Below are positions 11,595-22,584 of a DNA stretch of 64,000 bases, piece by piece; the stretch's first letter is position 1, and every line of letters starts with the position of its first letter. This DNA comes from Dimargaris cristalligena (lineage: Eukaryota > Kickxellomycota > Dimargaritomycetes > Dimargaritales > Dimargaritaceae), in assembly GCA_027576995.1 (NCBI GenBank), contig JANBQC010000005.1, positions 92,908-156,907 of the forward strand. The letters are read 5' to 3'. Under the pieces are notes generated by a model. It was not told the origin of the DNA, made no database searches, and was given only the letters and a program-made list of their open reading frames with translations. Made by a program: the position numbers and the translations under genes.

Positions 11595-13825
11595 TGGACT
11601 TGCCTTGCTTGCGGATGTAGGGTGATGCTCTTTGTTTATTTTTATTATATTTCATTTTGCGATTAAAAATGTTTGCGCGATCGGACTTTAATTTAATCCC
11701 GCATACGCAAGCGCTTCCCTCTTGCATAATTATTATGATGGACAAATGAGAGCCGTATTGTTCCAGGCCCACACCATCCTTATTGCAACCCTCAGAGGGG
11801 GCGGACAACCCCGAGTCTGGACGACCCCTCATCTCAACCAATGAGAACGCTCCATCTAACCCCCTCACTATAGCGGCCCCCTCAGAACAAGCAGCGAACG
11901 GCAGTCACTCTACCCAGATACCAGAGATATAGATATAAAAGAAGTAGCGACTCGCATACGCAAAAGATCTTCATGTTTCAATAAAATACTTATTTTAAAC
12001 CTATATATCTTCTCCATAAATAACCCTCCTCGGTATTTACTAGTTTACTTAGTCCCCACTCGGATTTCCGTCATATTATATATATATATACATAAATACA
12101 TTTGATTTAAATGCGGACGGAGCCGACTACAGTATGTGCGCGTTATATTATTATATGGCTTAAGATGGGATATAATTGAGTATATAATGGTATTAAGCCA
12201 GCATTGCGTCATTATTCCAGCTGCATCGGCCCTATGTTTCCGAGAAAATCCACCATGCTTAAGTAAAGTAAATATGCGGCATCGACGATGAATTTTTCGG
12301 GCAGCCAGGTCGAGCGAGACCCAGGCCCTCCTCTCCCTATTACATGTATTCTACCAAGCTAGATCTCTGTGTGGCTGGCATGCATGATTAGCCAGACACC
12401 AACCAGCAAGCTGACGTATGAGCTCTACCGCGCGCTAGTGTACACTATTAGCCGGTCAAGGCAATGCAGGTTCATGGCACTTCGTGGGAGGGCTAGTTTG
12501 CGAACATTGTTTCAATATTTCAGGGTTTCTAAAGGGAAGATATGCACCGTAACTGGAGGTAAATACACCCGCAAGTATAGCGTATGTGGAATGGCTTATG
12601 ATGTGAGCCAAAGGAATACACATAGGAGATATAATAAAATAGGGGGTTGCACTGACGTGCGCCTAAACCCAGTTGATCACCCATCACGGAAACCGTTGGG
12701 TGGGGTGCTCAAGGCAACTAATTGCAGTCGGGCTGCAATGTACGGTAATGGGTTGGTCATGGGGTGCTTGCTGAGAATGCTGTGGATAGCAGTGAACCAG
12801 AAGTTAGTGGGGTATGTATGAGGTTCGGACCGGATGATTTTAGGGAGGGGTATATAATTGAAATACCGCTGGGACACGGAATGGAACCGGGCGAACCGAA
12901 ACGTGAACGCGAAGGCTGGGAGCAACTGTGTGTCAAGAAAATTAAACGACAAAGTGACTCCTGCAGGGAAAAAAACGGAACAGGATATTTATGGGTGTGT
13001 GATAAGGGGTAATGGCAGCTGCAAAATTTTTAACCAACTCCATTCAGCTCCTCCTTAAATCACTCGATAACAAATGGGCCAGGTGGCGAACGGAGCCCCG
13101 CTTGGGCCGGTTGAGTTAGACAGCCCGAAGGAGTATTGCTGGCCGAGGGAAACACCCCCAACGCCAACGGGAGTGGAAGGCAACGAACACTGGCGGGAGA
13201 TCCGAGTGACGAGGCCAGTGTGCTATCGCCAACTATTTATGATCGCGTGGATGAAATTACCCGGAATGTATTGATTTATCGGCAATAGTCAAGTATATAG
13301 GCGGAACTCGAGGGGCAGTGGTGCCCAATTTCACCACACTATATAGTGGAGTATTGTCTCTATGGTATTGTCAGCCCGCACAACAATAGGAACCTCTATA
13401 GCTCGTGTATCGACTCAGTAGGGCGGCCCCTCCCTCTCTGGTCGCCGGTTCCCACTGCAAAGTGCGGAGTCAGTCTATATTGAAAGGGCCGTTCCCAGCC
13501 GCTCTTTCTTCCCCCTTCTGTGCTATTCCAAGCCTTCCGTATCTTACTAATTCCCCTTTCCAAGCATGTCTCGAATGCCCCCTCCGTTTATTCTCTTTTA
13601 ACCAACCAACCAATCTCTTACGTCACAATCGCCCACCGTGTTGAGCCCTGGACTTCAGTAGGCTACCTGACCAATACCGTAGCCCCCCGCACTACCGTTC
13701 CCCCCTAACTCTCCCTGAATCATTGCGGCGTTGGACCCCCGCATCGTGTCTATTCCCCCGCCGCTAAGGCTACTTTTCGGACCCCACCCCGTGCCGCGCT
13801 CTTAATCACACGTCAAGCTCCTGCG
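11595..13825. other. AT-rich spacer; LTR-like repeat inside, no gene seen
   Basis: This 2.2-kb spacer has no supported gene. It contains the LTR-like repeat copy at about 11930-12070 and a short TA microsatellite (about 12077-12090). The frames at 12369-13274 have no recognisable protein features. The last few hundred bases before 13826 are C/T-rich leader for the RhoGEF gene. Confidence 0.6.
11930..12070 (+). repeat. LTR-like dispersed element, copy A
   Basis: Three anchors recur in the same order and at nearly the same spacing in copy B (about 60060-60190). They are TATAAAA (11934), an identical 17-mer TGTTTCAATAAAATACT starting at 11974 (40 nt later), and TCCCCACTCGGA at 12053 (79 nt after that). 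A TATA box about 40 nt before an AATAAA signal is the layout of an LTR promoter/R region. The element ends are not defined, and no flanking duplication was identified. Confidence 0.45.
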
Positions 13826-16576
13826 ATGAACCAGGCCGCTCCGACCCCCCCAGCGTCCGGCCCCTCCGCCGGGTCCGGCGAAAACATGAACCTCTCCAAT
13901 TTTGCCGCGTTCCAGGCTGCCGTGCAGGAGGCCGAGGCCGTGGGCGACGGCCACTCCATATGGAGCACCACCGACTCCGACCACTCCCCCAGCCACCGCG
14001 GCAGCTCCTTATACAGTAGTATGTCCGACCGGACCGAGGCCGAGGCCTTTTGGGATGCCAACCAGGCCCCGGCCATGCCGTACTCCCTTTCGGTGGGCAG
14101 TGAGTCCAGCCTGTCTCTGAGTCGGTCCCCCACCCTCTGGTCCCAAACCGCTTCGACCGCGCTTTTGGAAAGCCTCCCGCCCGAAATTATCCATTGGCAG
14201 GAAACGATGTTTGAGGCCATTTGCAGAGAACAGGAGTATTTGACCGACCTTCGCCTGATTCACACCATCTTCATCAAACCTCTCCGGGCCTCCTGGCCCC
14301 GTATCGTCAGCTTCTATGCGACCCCTGACGTGTTGGCGGCGGCGTACGGCGGGTCCCCCGTGACCTTCCTCCGTCCCGAGCTGGATACCCTCATCGACCA
14401 CCTCTTTCATAATTACACCGAGCTCATTCGGCTCAGCGAGCAGCTCCTGGGTGCTCTACTCGAGCGCCAGGCGAACCAACCCATCATGAGTGGTGTGGGG
14501 GATTTGTTTCTATCCTGGGCCCAGCACATTGTCCCGATCGAGACCTATGCGGCCAATTTACCACTGGCCAGTTATATTCTCGAGGTGGAAACTGGCCGCA
14601 ACCCCCAATTTGCCGCGTTTATCAAAGAGTGCGAGGACAACCCCCTGGCCCGCAAACTAGGCATTCGCCATTTTATTGGACGTGCCACCTCCCGCTTTCC
14701 CCGTTACCCGCTGCACTTTCAAGAGATGGTCAAGCGGGCCCCCGCCAGTTCTCCCGACCGCACCCTGCTGCCCCAGGTGACCCAGTTGGTTAAGGGGTGC
14801 TTGGATCGGGTTAACCTGCAAATGGGTCAGGCCTCCGAGCGACTTCTTATCACCAAGCTCCGCAACCAACTCCAACTGGCCGAGTCGGACCGGATGTACC
14901 TTGGTATCACCAGTAAGCGGCGCCAGGTCCTGAAGGTCGGCACCCTGCGCAAGAAATCGGGCAGTCCAATTACCCTATTTCTACTCGACCATATGCTTCT
15001 CGTTTGTAAGCACACCAAGCGGGGCCGGTCCCAGACCCAGATCTACTACCAACTCTACCGGCCCCCCATTCCCCTGCCGCTGCTTTCGGTGCAGCGTGGG
15101 GAGGATTCCACGAGAGCGTCCGCCGACCCCGCCGGCCATGGTGCTACGGCCTACCCGTCGCCGCCCCTGGGGGGCCGGAGTCACCGGGCGAGCGTTCTTT
15201 TTTCCCGCCGGCCCGCCAAAAGTACGGACTGTAGTCGTCCTATCCGGCCCATGTCGTTTATGCCCGGCACCGTGACCCCCCAGAGTGATTCCGGTGTCAC
15301 CGACTCGTTTGATTTTAGCGAAGCAGCGGCACCCCTGACTCCCCTGGTGGGTCGGGCCTACCCGTTGCAATTCCAGCGTCTGGGCCGATGCGGGGGGTTC
15401 TTTACGCTCTACGCCGCCAGTGCGCCGGAACAGGCGGCCTGGATCGAATCCATTGGGCGACAGCAACAGTTGACACTATCGTCCCTGGCCCAGCAGGTCT
15501 CGATTCAACACATCTGCGACCATACCTTCCGGGCCACCAGTGTAGTCCACTGTGCCACCGACTTTACCGCTTCCACGGGACAGCGGTATATTCTGGTTGG
15601 CTGTGACGACGGCCTGTTTGTGGGCTCGGACCGTAGCCGGGGCGGCTATCTCAAAATCACCAAACTTAAGAACGTAACCCAAATGCATGTCTTTGCCGAA
15701 TTCAACCAGCTGCTGGTTCTATCTGATCGCTACGTCCACGTGTTTCAACTCCACGAGTTGGAGCAGCCCCAACTCTGGGACCGCCTCAAGGGCCGCAAGC
15801 TGTCCATCAAGGCGGCCCACTTTAGCGTGGGGCGGTATGCCACCAGCCGGCCCGTGGTGGCGTTCGGCCAGCCCAAATCCAAGCAAACCACATTTATTCT
15901 GGCGCGTCCCTTATTTCTGAGTGATTATAACAAGCGAACGGACGATAAGCTCCTGTGGTCCACCAAGGAGAAGGGCCGGCCCGAGGTGGGCCTGGTCCGT
16001 TTATTGGAGTTTTTTGTCCCCTCCGACGCCCCCGGCCTCGCCGTGTTCCGGCAGCACCTCAGCGTACCCTGCCAGGAAACGTTTGAGATTATCGATGTGA
16101 ATGACCTGCGCCGACACGATAGCCTACCCCACCCCGGCGACCCGTCCTTCGCTGATTTACCCCCACCCGCTGAACTGGGCCGCCCGTTGCTAATGAGCAA
16201 ACTGGCCACGGGCGAATTCCTACTCTGCTATCAGTCCCTGGCCTTTTTCGTGGACAAGGCCCAGTCCCGCTCCCGGTCTAATGTGGTGATTCAGTGGGAG
16301 GGTCGGCCCCAGCATATCCAGGTGTTCTACCCTTACATTTACGCCTTTGATTCGGACTTCATTGAGATTCGCCACGTTGATACAGGGGCACTGGAACATA
16401 TCATCCCCGCCATTGGAGTCAAGTCCCTGACCCTCCCGGATAGTGACGTGAGCAACGCCCGTAAGGCCACCTACCTTCTAGGGGCCATGCAATCCAGGAT
16501 ACCGGGTTACCAGCGTATCTTCCAACTGCCATTGGCCGTCCAGCCCTCCGATACGCCCGGGCTTAATGGGCATTAG
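13826..16576 (+). CDS. Rho guanine nucleotide exchange factor, DH-PH-CNH (Rom1/Rom2-like)
   Basis: This protein would load GTP onto Rho1, activating cell-wall synthesis, protein kinase C signalling and actin polarity at the plasma membrane. It is a single exon of 916 aa. Residues 1-115 are Ser/Pro-rich. A DH domain follows (about 119-335), with the typical first helix (W-Q-E-T-M-F-E-A-I-C-R-E-Q-E-Y-L-T-D-L) and the late block R-F-P-R-Y-P-L-H-F-Q-E-M. A PH domain (about 360-555) begins V-L-K-V-G-T-L-R-K-K-S-G and is split by a Ser/Pro-rich insert at about 420-505. A citron-homology (CNH) domain fills about 560-895. Yeast Rom2 and its filamentous homologues are longer and usually carry a DEP domain before DH. 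None is visible here, so this is a shortened version. The ATG at 13826 begins the open frame; the leader upstream is C/T-rich. Among yeast GEFs, only the Rom type combines DH, PH and CNH. Confidence 0.92.
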   Translation: MNQAAPTPPASGPSAGSGENMNLSNFAAFQAAVQEAEAVGDGHSIWSTTDSDHSPSHRGSSLYSSMSDRTEAEAFWDANQAPAMPYSLSVGSESSLSLSRSPTLWSQTASTALLESLPPEIIHWQETMFEAICREQEYLTDLRLIHTIFIKPLRASWPRIVSFYATPDVLAAAYGGSPVTFLRPELDTLIDHLFHNYTELIRLSEQLLGALLERQANQPIMSGVGDLFLSWAQHIVPIETYAANLPLASYILEVETGRNPQFAAFIKECEDNPLARKLGIRHFIGRATSRFPRYPLHFQEMVKRAPASSPDRTLLPQVTQLVKGCLDRVNLQMGQASERLLITKLRNQLQLAESDRMYLGITSKRRQVLKVGTLRKKSGSPITLFLLDHMLLVCKHTKRGRSQTQIYYQLYRPPIPLPLLSVQRGEDSTRASADPAGHGATAYPSPPLGGRSHRASVLFSRRPAKSTDCSRPIRPMSFMPGTVTPQSDSGVTDSFDFSEAAAPLTPLVGRAYPLQFQRLGRCGGFFTLYAASAPEQAAWIESIGRQQQLTLSSLAQQVSIQHICDHTFRATSVVHCATDFTASTGQRYILVGCDDGLFVGSDRSRGGYLKITKLKNVTQMHVFAEFNQLLVLSDRYVHVFQLHELEQPQLWDRLKGRKLSIKAAHFSVGRYATSRPVVAFGQPKSKQTTFILARPLFLSDYNKRTDDKLLWSTKEKGRPEVGLVRLLEFFVPSDAPGLAVFRQHLSVPCQETFEIIDVNDLRRHDSLPHPGDPSFADLPPPAELGRPLLMSKLATGEFLLCYQSLAFFVDKAQSRSRSNVVIQWEGRPQHIQVFYPYIYAFDSDFIEIRHVDTGALEHIIPAIGVKSLTLPDSDVSNARKATYLLGAMQSRIPGYQRIFQLPLAVQPSDTPGLNGH

Positions 16577-17814
16577 TAGTAGTGAATCACTTAATTTATA
16601 AATAGATGGCCCCCTTTTGGGTTTTCTTTTGCTTGATTTAATAGTATCGTCCCCCTAATGCTGTGCGTTGAATGTACCGGTGCGGACCTCCCCTACCTGT
16701 AATGGATATGTTTATATAATGATAGAAGCTGGGTACGTGCAGCCATATAGTGAAATAGTTGTCTAGTCGTATAGAATGCTCTACATTACTTGAGGTGCGT
16801 AAGGGCTATTTTGCACTACATTCTACCCGGCATCACTCCGGCACGGCGGTGGGGGTACGTTGGAATTGGTGCGGGGACAGTGATATGGTGCAATTCACAC
16901 TAGTGTTTGTGGAAACTGCCCCGATCAATCTGTTTTACCAGTCCCCCCTCTCTTTTCGTAATATTTATCAATCGTGCCCTGCCTGTCTCGTCAAACGGTG
17001 GATTGGGGGGGGGGGCTATACGCCCTTGACGAAGACTAGTTGGTGCGGCTGGACAAGCCCCCTCCCTCTCTTGGTTCGATTCTAACTGCTGGTACCGCCT
17101 GTTTAAATGAGACGTGTCATTTCAGAACCGCTGTTCTATAGGCGTGTTGAAGGGATAGCTATCCGAATTGGCCGGGAGGGAGCAGCAGGCCTTCATAATT
17201 GAACCCGTCAAGGCAAATGGGTCGAGCTCAGAGCGATTTGATTGTGAATGTATTTGGAAGGGGCGGCTTAAAAGTGGCGGGTCTGAACTGTTTATTGCTC
17301 GCTTTGTATGGTAATAACTGCGTCTTCCGGTATAGACTAGTTCCCATTTGGGTGCATTGGAAGACGCCCCCACCCCGGTGAAAGGTTCCAACCAGACGGA
17401 AGGCTTTATTGACGAAGACTGACGCTGCGCTGTTGACAGGGTTCATTAGCAACTGATGAAAGCCTATAGTCTTATAGCCTACCAAACCTATGGCAACTGG
17501 GTATATAGAGGAGGAGAGGCACGCGCCTCGTTGAGGGCAAGTAGGTTGGGTGTGGCCATGACCTAGCTGGCCGTTTGACGCCCCGCCTTTCCCATACCAG
17601 AGCCCCAAAAGTCGCTGGCAACTGGCGATGGGTATATTAGGCCTGCCCGGCTTCCGAGCCCCCATGGCCCACCCATCCTTCTCAACTCGCTTCCTTGACA
17701 CTTTTCTCTAGTAACCCCCCTCCCCATCTGCCTCGTTATTATATTTGCCTCTGGGGTATGCTATAGTAATTTTAACTATCCCACCCCTACCATTCCTACT
17801 GCCCACCCCTTGGA
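16577..17814. other. Spacer with no gene seen
   Basis: This is 1.24 kb between the RhoGEF and Dicer genes. It has a homopolymer run of G near 17006-17016 and a C/T-rich leader before 17815. The short frames on both strands lack recognisable protein features. Confidence 0.6.
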
Positions 17815-20800
17815 ATGGTGTCCAACGACGAAACCCCGGCCGCGGTGAGCGCTGCCCCCGCGTCCTTTAACGCCCGCGAGTACCAAATTGCCTTGTTCAA
17901 GGCCGCCCTCCAGTGCAACACCATTGTGGTTCTCGACACCGGGGCAGGCAAGACGTTTATTGCTACCATGCTAATTCAGCACTTTGCTGCCACTGGGGCG
18001 GCTGTCCCAATGCCGCCCCCGACGGCCGGGCTCCCCCTTCCCGAACGGCGTTTGAGCGTGTTTCTGGTCAATTTGGTCCCGCTGGTTGTGCAGCAGTCTC
18101 GGGCGATTCAAACCCAGTCCGGACTTCGGGTCAATGCCTTTTGTGGGGACATGGGGGCTGATAATTGGAACGCCAGTCATTGGGACCACTACTGCCAGCG
18201 GAGCGACGTCTTTGTCATGACGGCCCAGGTATTCTTGGACGCCCTCCGCCACGCCTTTCTTCGCCTGGACCAGTTCCACCTGCTGGTCTTTGACGAATGC
18301 CACCACGCCCGTAAGGCCCACCCGTACAACCGTATCATGGTCGAATTTTATAAACGCGAACCCCCGGCCACCCGGCCCCGCATATTTGGCCTGACCGCCT
18401 CGCCGCTGTGCCTAAAGGCCAGCATCGAACTGTGCGCCCGAACCCTTGAGGAAAATCTACAGTCCCGGATATTCACCGTTCCCAGCGCCATGCTGGAGCG
18501 GGTCCTTAATAAACCCCGCGAAGCCAAGGTAACCTATGAGGTGGCCATGGCCACCCCTCACCTAGCCAACTGTCTCCACGGCTATCTTAAGGTGCCCCTT
18601 TCGGAGCACCCGGGGTTCAATTCATTAATCACCAATGCCGATGGCCTGTTGGAGGAACTCGGTGTTTGGGGGGCTGATACCTTTTGGCGTACCCTCGCCC
18701 AGTCTACCCCCACCACCGATCCTCAGCAAGGTCGAACTAGTGAGGGCTTCCGACCCCTAAAACCACATTCCCATCTCATTCTGACTGGCCTGATTCAGCG
18801 CTACGACGCCCAGTCGGCCAGTCGGCCCTACACGGGCCTCCGGCTGACCCCGAAAGCGATGAAGTTAATTGATGTGCTAGCCACCTTCCAACATCGGACC
18901 GATGTCTTTCGCGGCATTGTGTTTATTCAGCGGCGTTTGACGGCCTACTTCGTCCACCGTTTGATTCGGGACACAGCCCGTCTGGGCTTCCTCCGGCCGG
19001 GTTTGCTGATCGGGCAGTCGGTATCCACCACTAACCAGGGACTAGGGACCCGGTACAAGGCCCAACAGCGCTGTATACAGAGCTTCGGCAGCGGGGAATT
19101 GAACCTGCTGGTCGCTACGGCGGTAGGCGAAGAGGGTTTGGATATCCAGGCTTGTAATGTGGTGATTCGCTTCGATCTTTTCCATACCGTAATCGCCTAT
19201 ATCCAATCCCGCGGGCGGGCCCGTCATCCCAAATCGATTTTTATCACCATGGTAGAGCAGGGTAACCCCAGCCACGAGAAAACTATTAAACAATTCGAGC
19301 GGGCGGAGGAGGAAATGCGGAACTGGTGCCTGCAAGCCTCGGTTGACCAGGCCCGCCTGTCGTCCTCCGCGGCCGAGTCAGAGTTGGCGGAGCCAACACC
19401 GGATGTGGTGCAGGTCTACACCGTGCCAGCTACGGGGGCTCGGGTAACCCTGCATTCGGCCATCTCTCTCATGTATCGGTACTGCTCAGCCTTGGCCAGT
19501 GACCCTTTTCTTGCCGACCTCCAGCCGGTGTTTCATATTACCCCCGTCGCTGGTGGCTTTCAGGCGATGGTTATGCTACCGGCCAACGCCGCCGTTCAAC
19601 TGGCCAGTGGGTACCCCATGTCCACTAAAATGGGGGCCAAGCAATCGGCCGCCCTCTCCCTCTGCTCGCAACTCCACCAGTACGAGGCCCTGACGGATCA
19701 GCTCCTCCCGCCCGCCCGGGTTCGACCGATTCGGTTGCGCAGTTTCTTTCTACCCCGCCGATACCTCGAGGAGGACCCCGAATGGATACGGCAGGCCGAG
19801 CTCGAAAACGAGGAGTTGGCCACGACGTTTCGACAGCGGCACATTTATAAAACCGTGGCTGACTCCGTGTGGGAGCCCGTTGAACCCACTCCGCCCGAGG
19901 AGCACGCCACCGAAGCGACCTGGTTTCCGTGCCTTTTACGTCTAATAATGGCCGACGAGTCCACCGCCCCCAGGTACCGTTCCTGGGTTCTTTTGACACG
20001 GATGGCTCTTCCGGCCTTACCACCCATTCCCCTCGCCCACCCTGACGTTAGCCACGTCGAGTTCGGGGCCTACCGGGGGCCGTTTCGGCTCGACTCGTGT
20101 GAGCAAGACTTGCTATGCGGCTTTAATCTCCGCCTGTTTTCCGAAATGGCCAACCGGACCTACGAGTGCCTTCCCGATGCCATGACCTATCTCGTTATGC
20201 CGCTCAGGCCCGGCAGCTCGTGGGAGTCCGCCGGGACCCTCACGGATGAAGCGGGCCTCTACAGGGCCATCCACTGGGAGGAAATGGAGGACCTGCTCTG
20301 TTCGGACCGCTTCCCCCTCTTTCGCTCCGACTACACCCGCCGGAACCCGGCCCAGCCCCCGGGATTGGACCTGCTCCTGTGCGATAGAATTCTATTCGCA
20401 ACCAAATACTATCTCCAGGACGTGTGCTGGGACCAGAGCCCCTTGTCGCCAATTCCGCCCGAACTGACCCACCACTTGCCCGACACAACCTTTGGCAGTT
20501 ACCTGGAGTACTACCGCCAACGGCACAATATCCCCGACGAGGACCAGGTGTTTGAAGGCATGCCCATGTTACACGTACAGATGGCCTTTGGGCCCCAAAA
20601 CTACATCCCCCCTCACCCACCCGAACAGGGCGAGAACGACGTGGAGGACTTTAACCCCGAGGCCGCCCCGCCCCCCGTCAGCTTGGTCGTTGGTAGGGGC
20701 CGGGGGCGCAACAAGACCCATGGTATTGACTATGTAATCCCCCGCTATTGCCTCCGACACCCGCTGTCGGCCAGCACCTACCGGTCGGCGCTGGTCCTGC

Positions 20801-22584
20801 CTACCATTCTCTACAGTATCGAAAAGCTACTACGGGCCTTCCGCCTACGGCACCGCTTCGGCCTCGGGGCCGAGATTACCTACCTGGCCAAGGTGTTGAC
20901 TTTACCCACCGCCGACCCGAGCACCCAGGGTAATTACGAACGCCTGGAGTACCTCGGGGATGTGGCCCTCAAACTGCTGGCCTCCCTTACCGTGTTTGTC
21001 CAGCACCCCCGGGCGCACGAGGGCCAACTAACCAATCGCCGCTATATTCTGCTCAACAACAACCGGCTATTTAAGTACGCCCGGACGGCGCGCCTCGAGC
21101 AGTTCGTGACGGACAGCCCACTAGTCACCCGCAGCTGGCGCCCCCCGCGCTTCCTGACCGAGTCCCAGCTCCGGGACGAAGAGAAGTACCTGGCGCAGCA
21201 GGCGGCCAAGGCCCACCGGGTCTACCCTAACAAAACGATGGCCGATTTGATCGAGGCGAGTCTGGCGGCCTGCTACCTCTCCCAGGGGTGGGATGCGGTC
21301 ATTCACTGTGCCCGCCAGTTCCAGATGCCCATGGCCGATATTGAAAAATGGTCCGACTACCCCCTCGTTTACGCCCGGGAGGTGAAGGCCAGTATGGCCA
21401 AGTCCAGTCATTCGAATCCCCCCGCCTCGGGGACGGCCCCCACTGGCATGGACCAGGCCTGGCTGCTGCCAGGCGCCCCCTTGACGACCGTTGTGGTGGA
21501 CTACAACCGAATCGAGGAGGTTCTACAGTATCGGTTCCGTGACCGGTCCCACCTGACCGAGGCCCTCACCCACGCGAGTGCCATTGGGGCCCACACCGTG
21601 AGCTACGAGCGGCTGGAATTTATCGGTGACGCCCTCCTGGATTTCTTTACTATTCGTTACCTCTACCATCGCTTTCCGCGGGCCACACCGGCCCTGCTTA
21701 CTAACATGCGGGTGGCTTCCGTGAACAATAACTTTCTGGCTACCATTTGCCATGGTCTGGGACTTCACCGGTACATCATCCATTTTTCGCCCACCCTGGC
21801 GGCGGCTATCGAAGACTACTCCCAGCACCGGGAGTCGCTCGCGGACAATCCGGTGGGGAATTCGGACGAAACCGTCGAGACGTGGACCTCGGATCAGGGG
21901 GCTAACGATGCCGGCACCCCCTCGGGACCCGGCTCGGATGGCAGAGCGCCGCCCGCCGAGGTGCACTCCAACCCCGCCAGACTCTCCCTGTTGGACTCAG
22001 ATAAACGGTTCGACTACTGGTTCGACCAGGATGCCCCCAAAGTGTTGGGCGATGAAATGGAAGCCCTCTTCGGAGCCGTATTTGTGGATGCGAATATGGA
22101 TATTCAACCCGCCGAGGCCTTGTACCACCGCTTGATTCGACCCCACCACGACCGGCTCATTTCGCCTAAATTGTGCTATATTCACGCGGTGGGTAAACTC
22201 ACTAAGTTTGTAAACCATGCGGGATGCAAGCAGTTTAACCACACTAATTTTATCGATACCACAGCACCCGCGATGACGGAGGACGACAGCTCAACCCAAC
22301 AACATGAGTGTACCCTGCTAGTCCATGGGCAGCGGGTCATGTCGGCCTCGAACTTCACCTTCCGACGAGCTCGCCAGTTGGTGGCCATGCGGTATTTGGC
22401 CCGGCTCCGTGACGAGCCCGAATTGCTAACCCGGTACTGTGATTGTGAAACGCATCCCTCCGATTTCCCTGAAGGAACCCCGGGAGATGAGAGCACCCGC
22501 CCGACTGATTGCCCCGATGGAGGGGAGCCGGACAACACGAAACCCCCCCAAGACAGTGGTGGGCCCATGGAGGTGGACGGATAA
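17815..22584 (+). CDS. DCL: Dicer-like ribonuclease III
   Basis: Dicer cuts long double-stranded RNA into small RNAs for gene silencing. It is a single exon of 1589 aa with full Dicer architecture. The helicase has a Q-motif-like F-N-A-R-E-Y-Q (18-24), Walker A DTGAGKT (41-47), DECH (160-163), GLTASP (192-197) and a C-terminal lobe ending Q-S-R-G-R-A-R-H (about 463-470). The Dicer dimerisation fold lies at about 540-640. A PAZ/platform-like region spans about 775-920 with Y-L-E-Y-Y-R-Q-R-H-N-I. RNase IIIa (about 1000-1190) has YERLEYLGD and N-K-T-M-A-D-L-I-E. RNase IIIb (about 1230-1430) has YERLEFIGDALLD and L-G-D-E-M-E-A-L. The acidic catalytic residues of both are present. A diverged dsRNA-binding domain (about 1455-1545) and an acidic Pro-rich tail follow. 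RNase IIIb is interrupted by an acidic low-complexity insert (about 1330-1395). All sites look intact, so the enzyme is probably active. Confidence 0.96.
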   Translation: MVSNDETPAAVSAAPASFNAREYQIALFKAALQCNTIVVLDTGAGKTFIATMLIQHFAATGAAVPMPPPTAGLPLPERRLSVFLVNLVPLVVQQSRAIQTQSGLRVNAFCGDMGADNWNASHWDHYCQRSDVFVMTAQVFLDALRHAFLRLDQFHLLVFDECHHARKAHPYNRIMVEFYKREPPATRPRIFGLTASPLCLKASIELCARTLEENLQSRIFTVPSAMLERVLNKPREAKVTYEVAMATPHLANCLHGYLKVPLSEHPGFNSLITNADGLLEELGVWGADTFWRTLAQSTPTTDPQQGRTSEGFRPLKPHSHLILTGLIQRYDAQSASRPYTGLRLTPKAMKLIDVLATFQHRTDVFRGIVFIQRRLTAYFVHRLIRDTARLGFLRPGLLIGQSVSTTNQGLGTRYKAQQRCIQSFGSGELNLLVATAVGEEGLDIQACNVVIRFDLFHTVIAYIQSRGRARHPKSIFITMVEQGNPSHEKTIKQFERAEEEMRNWCLQASVDQARLSSSAAESELAEPTPDVVQVYTVPATGARVTLHSAISLMYRYCSALASDPFLADLQPVFHITPVAGGFQAMVMLPANAAVQLASGYPMSTKMGAKQSAALSLCSQLHQYEALTDQLLPPARVRPIRLRSFFLPRRYLEEDPEWIRQAELENEELATTFRQRHIYKTVADSVWEPVEPTPPEEHATEATWFPCLLRLIMADESTAPRYRSWVLLTRMALPALPPIPLAHPDVSHVEFGAYRGPFRLDSCEQDLLCGFNLRLFSEMANRTYECLPDAMTYLVMPLRPGSSWESAGTLTDEAGLYRAIHWEEMEDLLCSDRFPLFRSDYTRRNPAQPPGLDLLLCDRILFATKYYLQDVCWDQSPLSPIPPELTHHLPDTTFGSYLEYYRQRHNIPDEDQVFEGMPMLHVQMAFGPQNYIPPHPPEQGENDVEDFNPEAAPPPVSLVVGRGRGRNKTHGIDYVIPRYCLRHPLSASTYRSALVLPTILYSIEKLLRAFRLRHRFGLGAEITYLAKVLTLPTADPSTQGNYERLEYLGDVALKLLASLTVFVQHPRAHEGQLTNRRYILLNNNRLFKYARTARLEQFVTDSPLVTRSWRPPRFLTESQLRDEEKYLAQQAAKAHRVYPNKTMADLIEASLAACYLSQGWDAVIHCARQFQMPMADIEKWSDYPLVYAREVKASMAKSSHSNPPASGTAPTGMDQAWLLPGAPLTTVVVDYNRIEEVLQYRFRDRSHLTEALTHASAIGAHTVSYERLEFIGDALLDFFTIRYLYHRFPRATPALLTNMRVASVNNNFLATICHGLGLHRYIIHFSPTLAAAIEDYSQHRESLADNPVGNSDETVETWTSDQGANDAGTPSGPGSDGRAPPAEVHSNPARLSLLDSDKRFDYWFDQDAPKVLGDEMEALFGAVFVDANMDIQPAEALYHRLIRPHHDRLISPKLCYIHAVGKLTKFVNHAGCKQFNHTNFIDTTAPAMTEDDSSTQQHECTLLVHGQRVMSASNFTFRRARQLVAMRYLARLRDEPELLTRYCDCETHPSDFPEGTPGDESTRPTDCPDGGEPDNTKPPQDSGGPMEVDG

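Noticed and set aside
17060..17085. GGTTCGATTC, which resembles a tRNA T-loop
   Set aside because: No matching acceptor stem, D-arm or anticodon arm could be found upstream.
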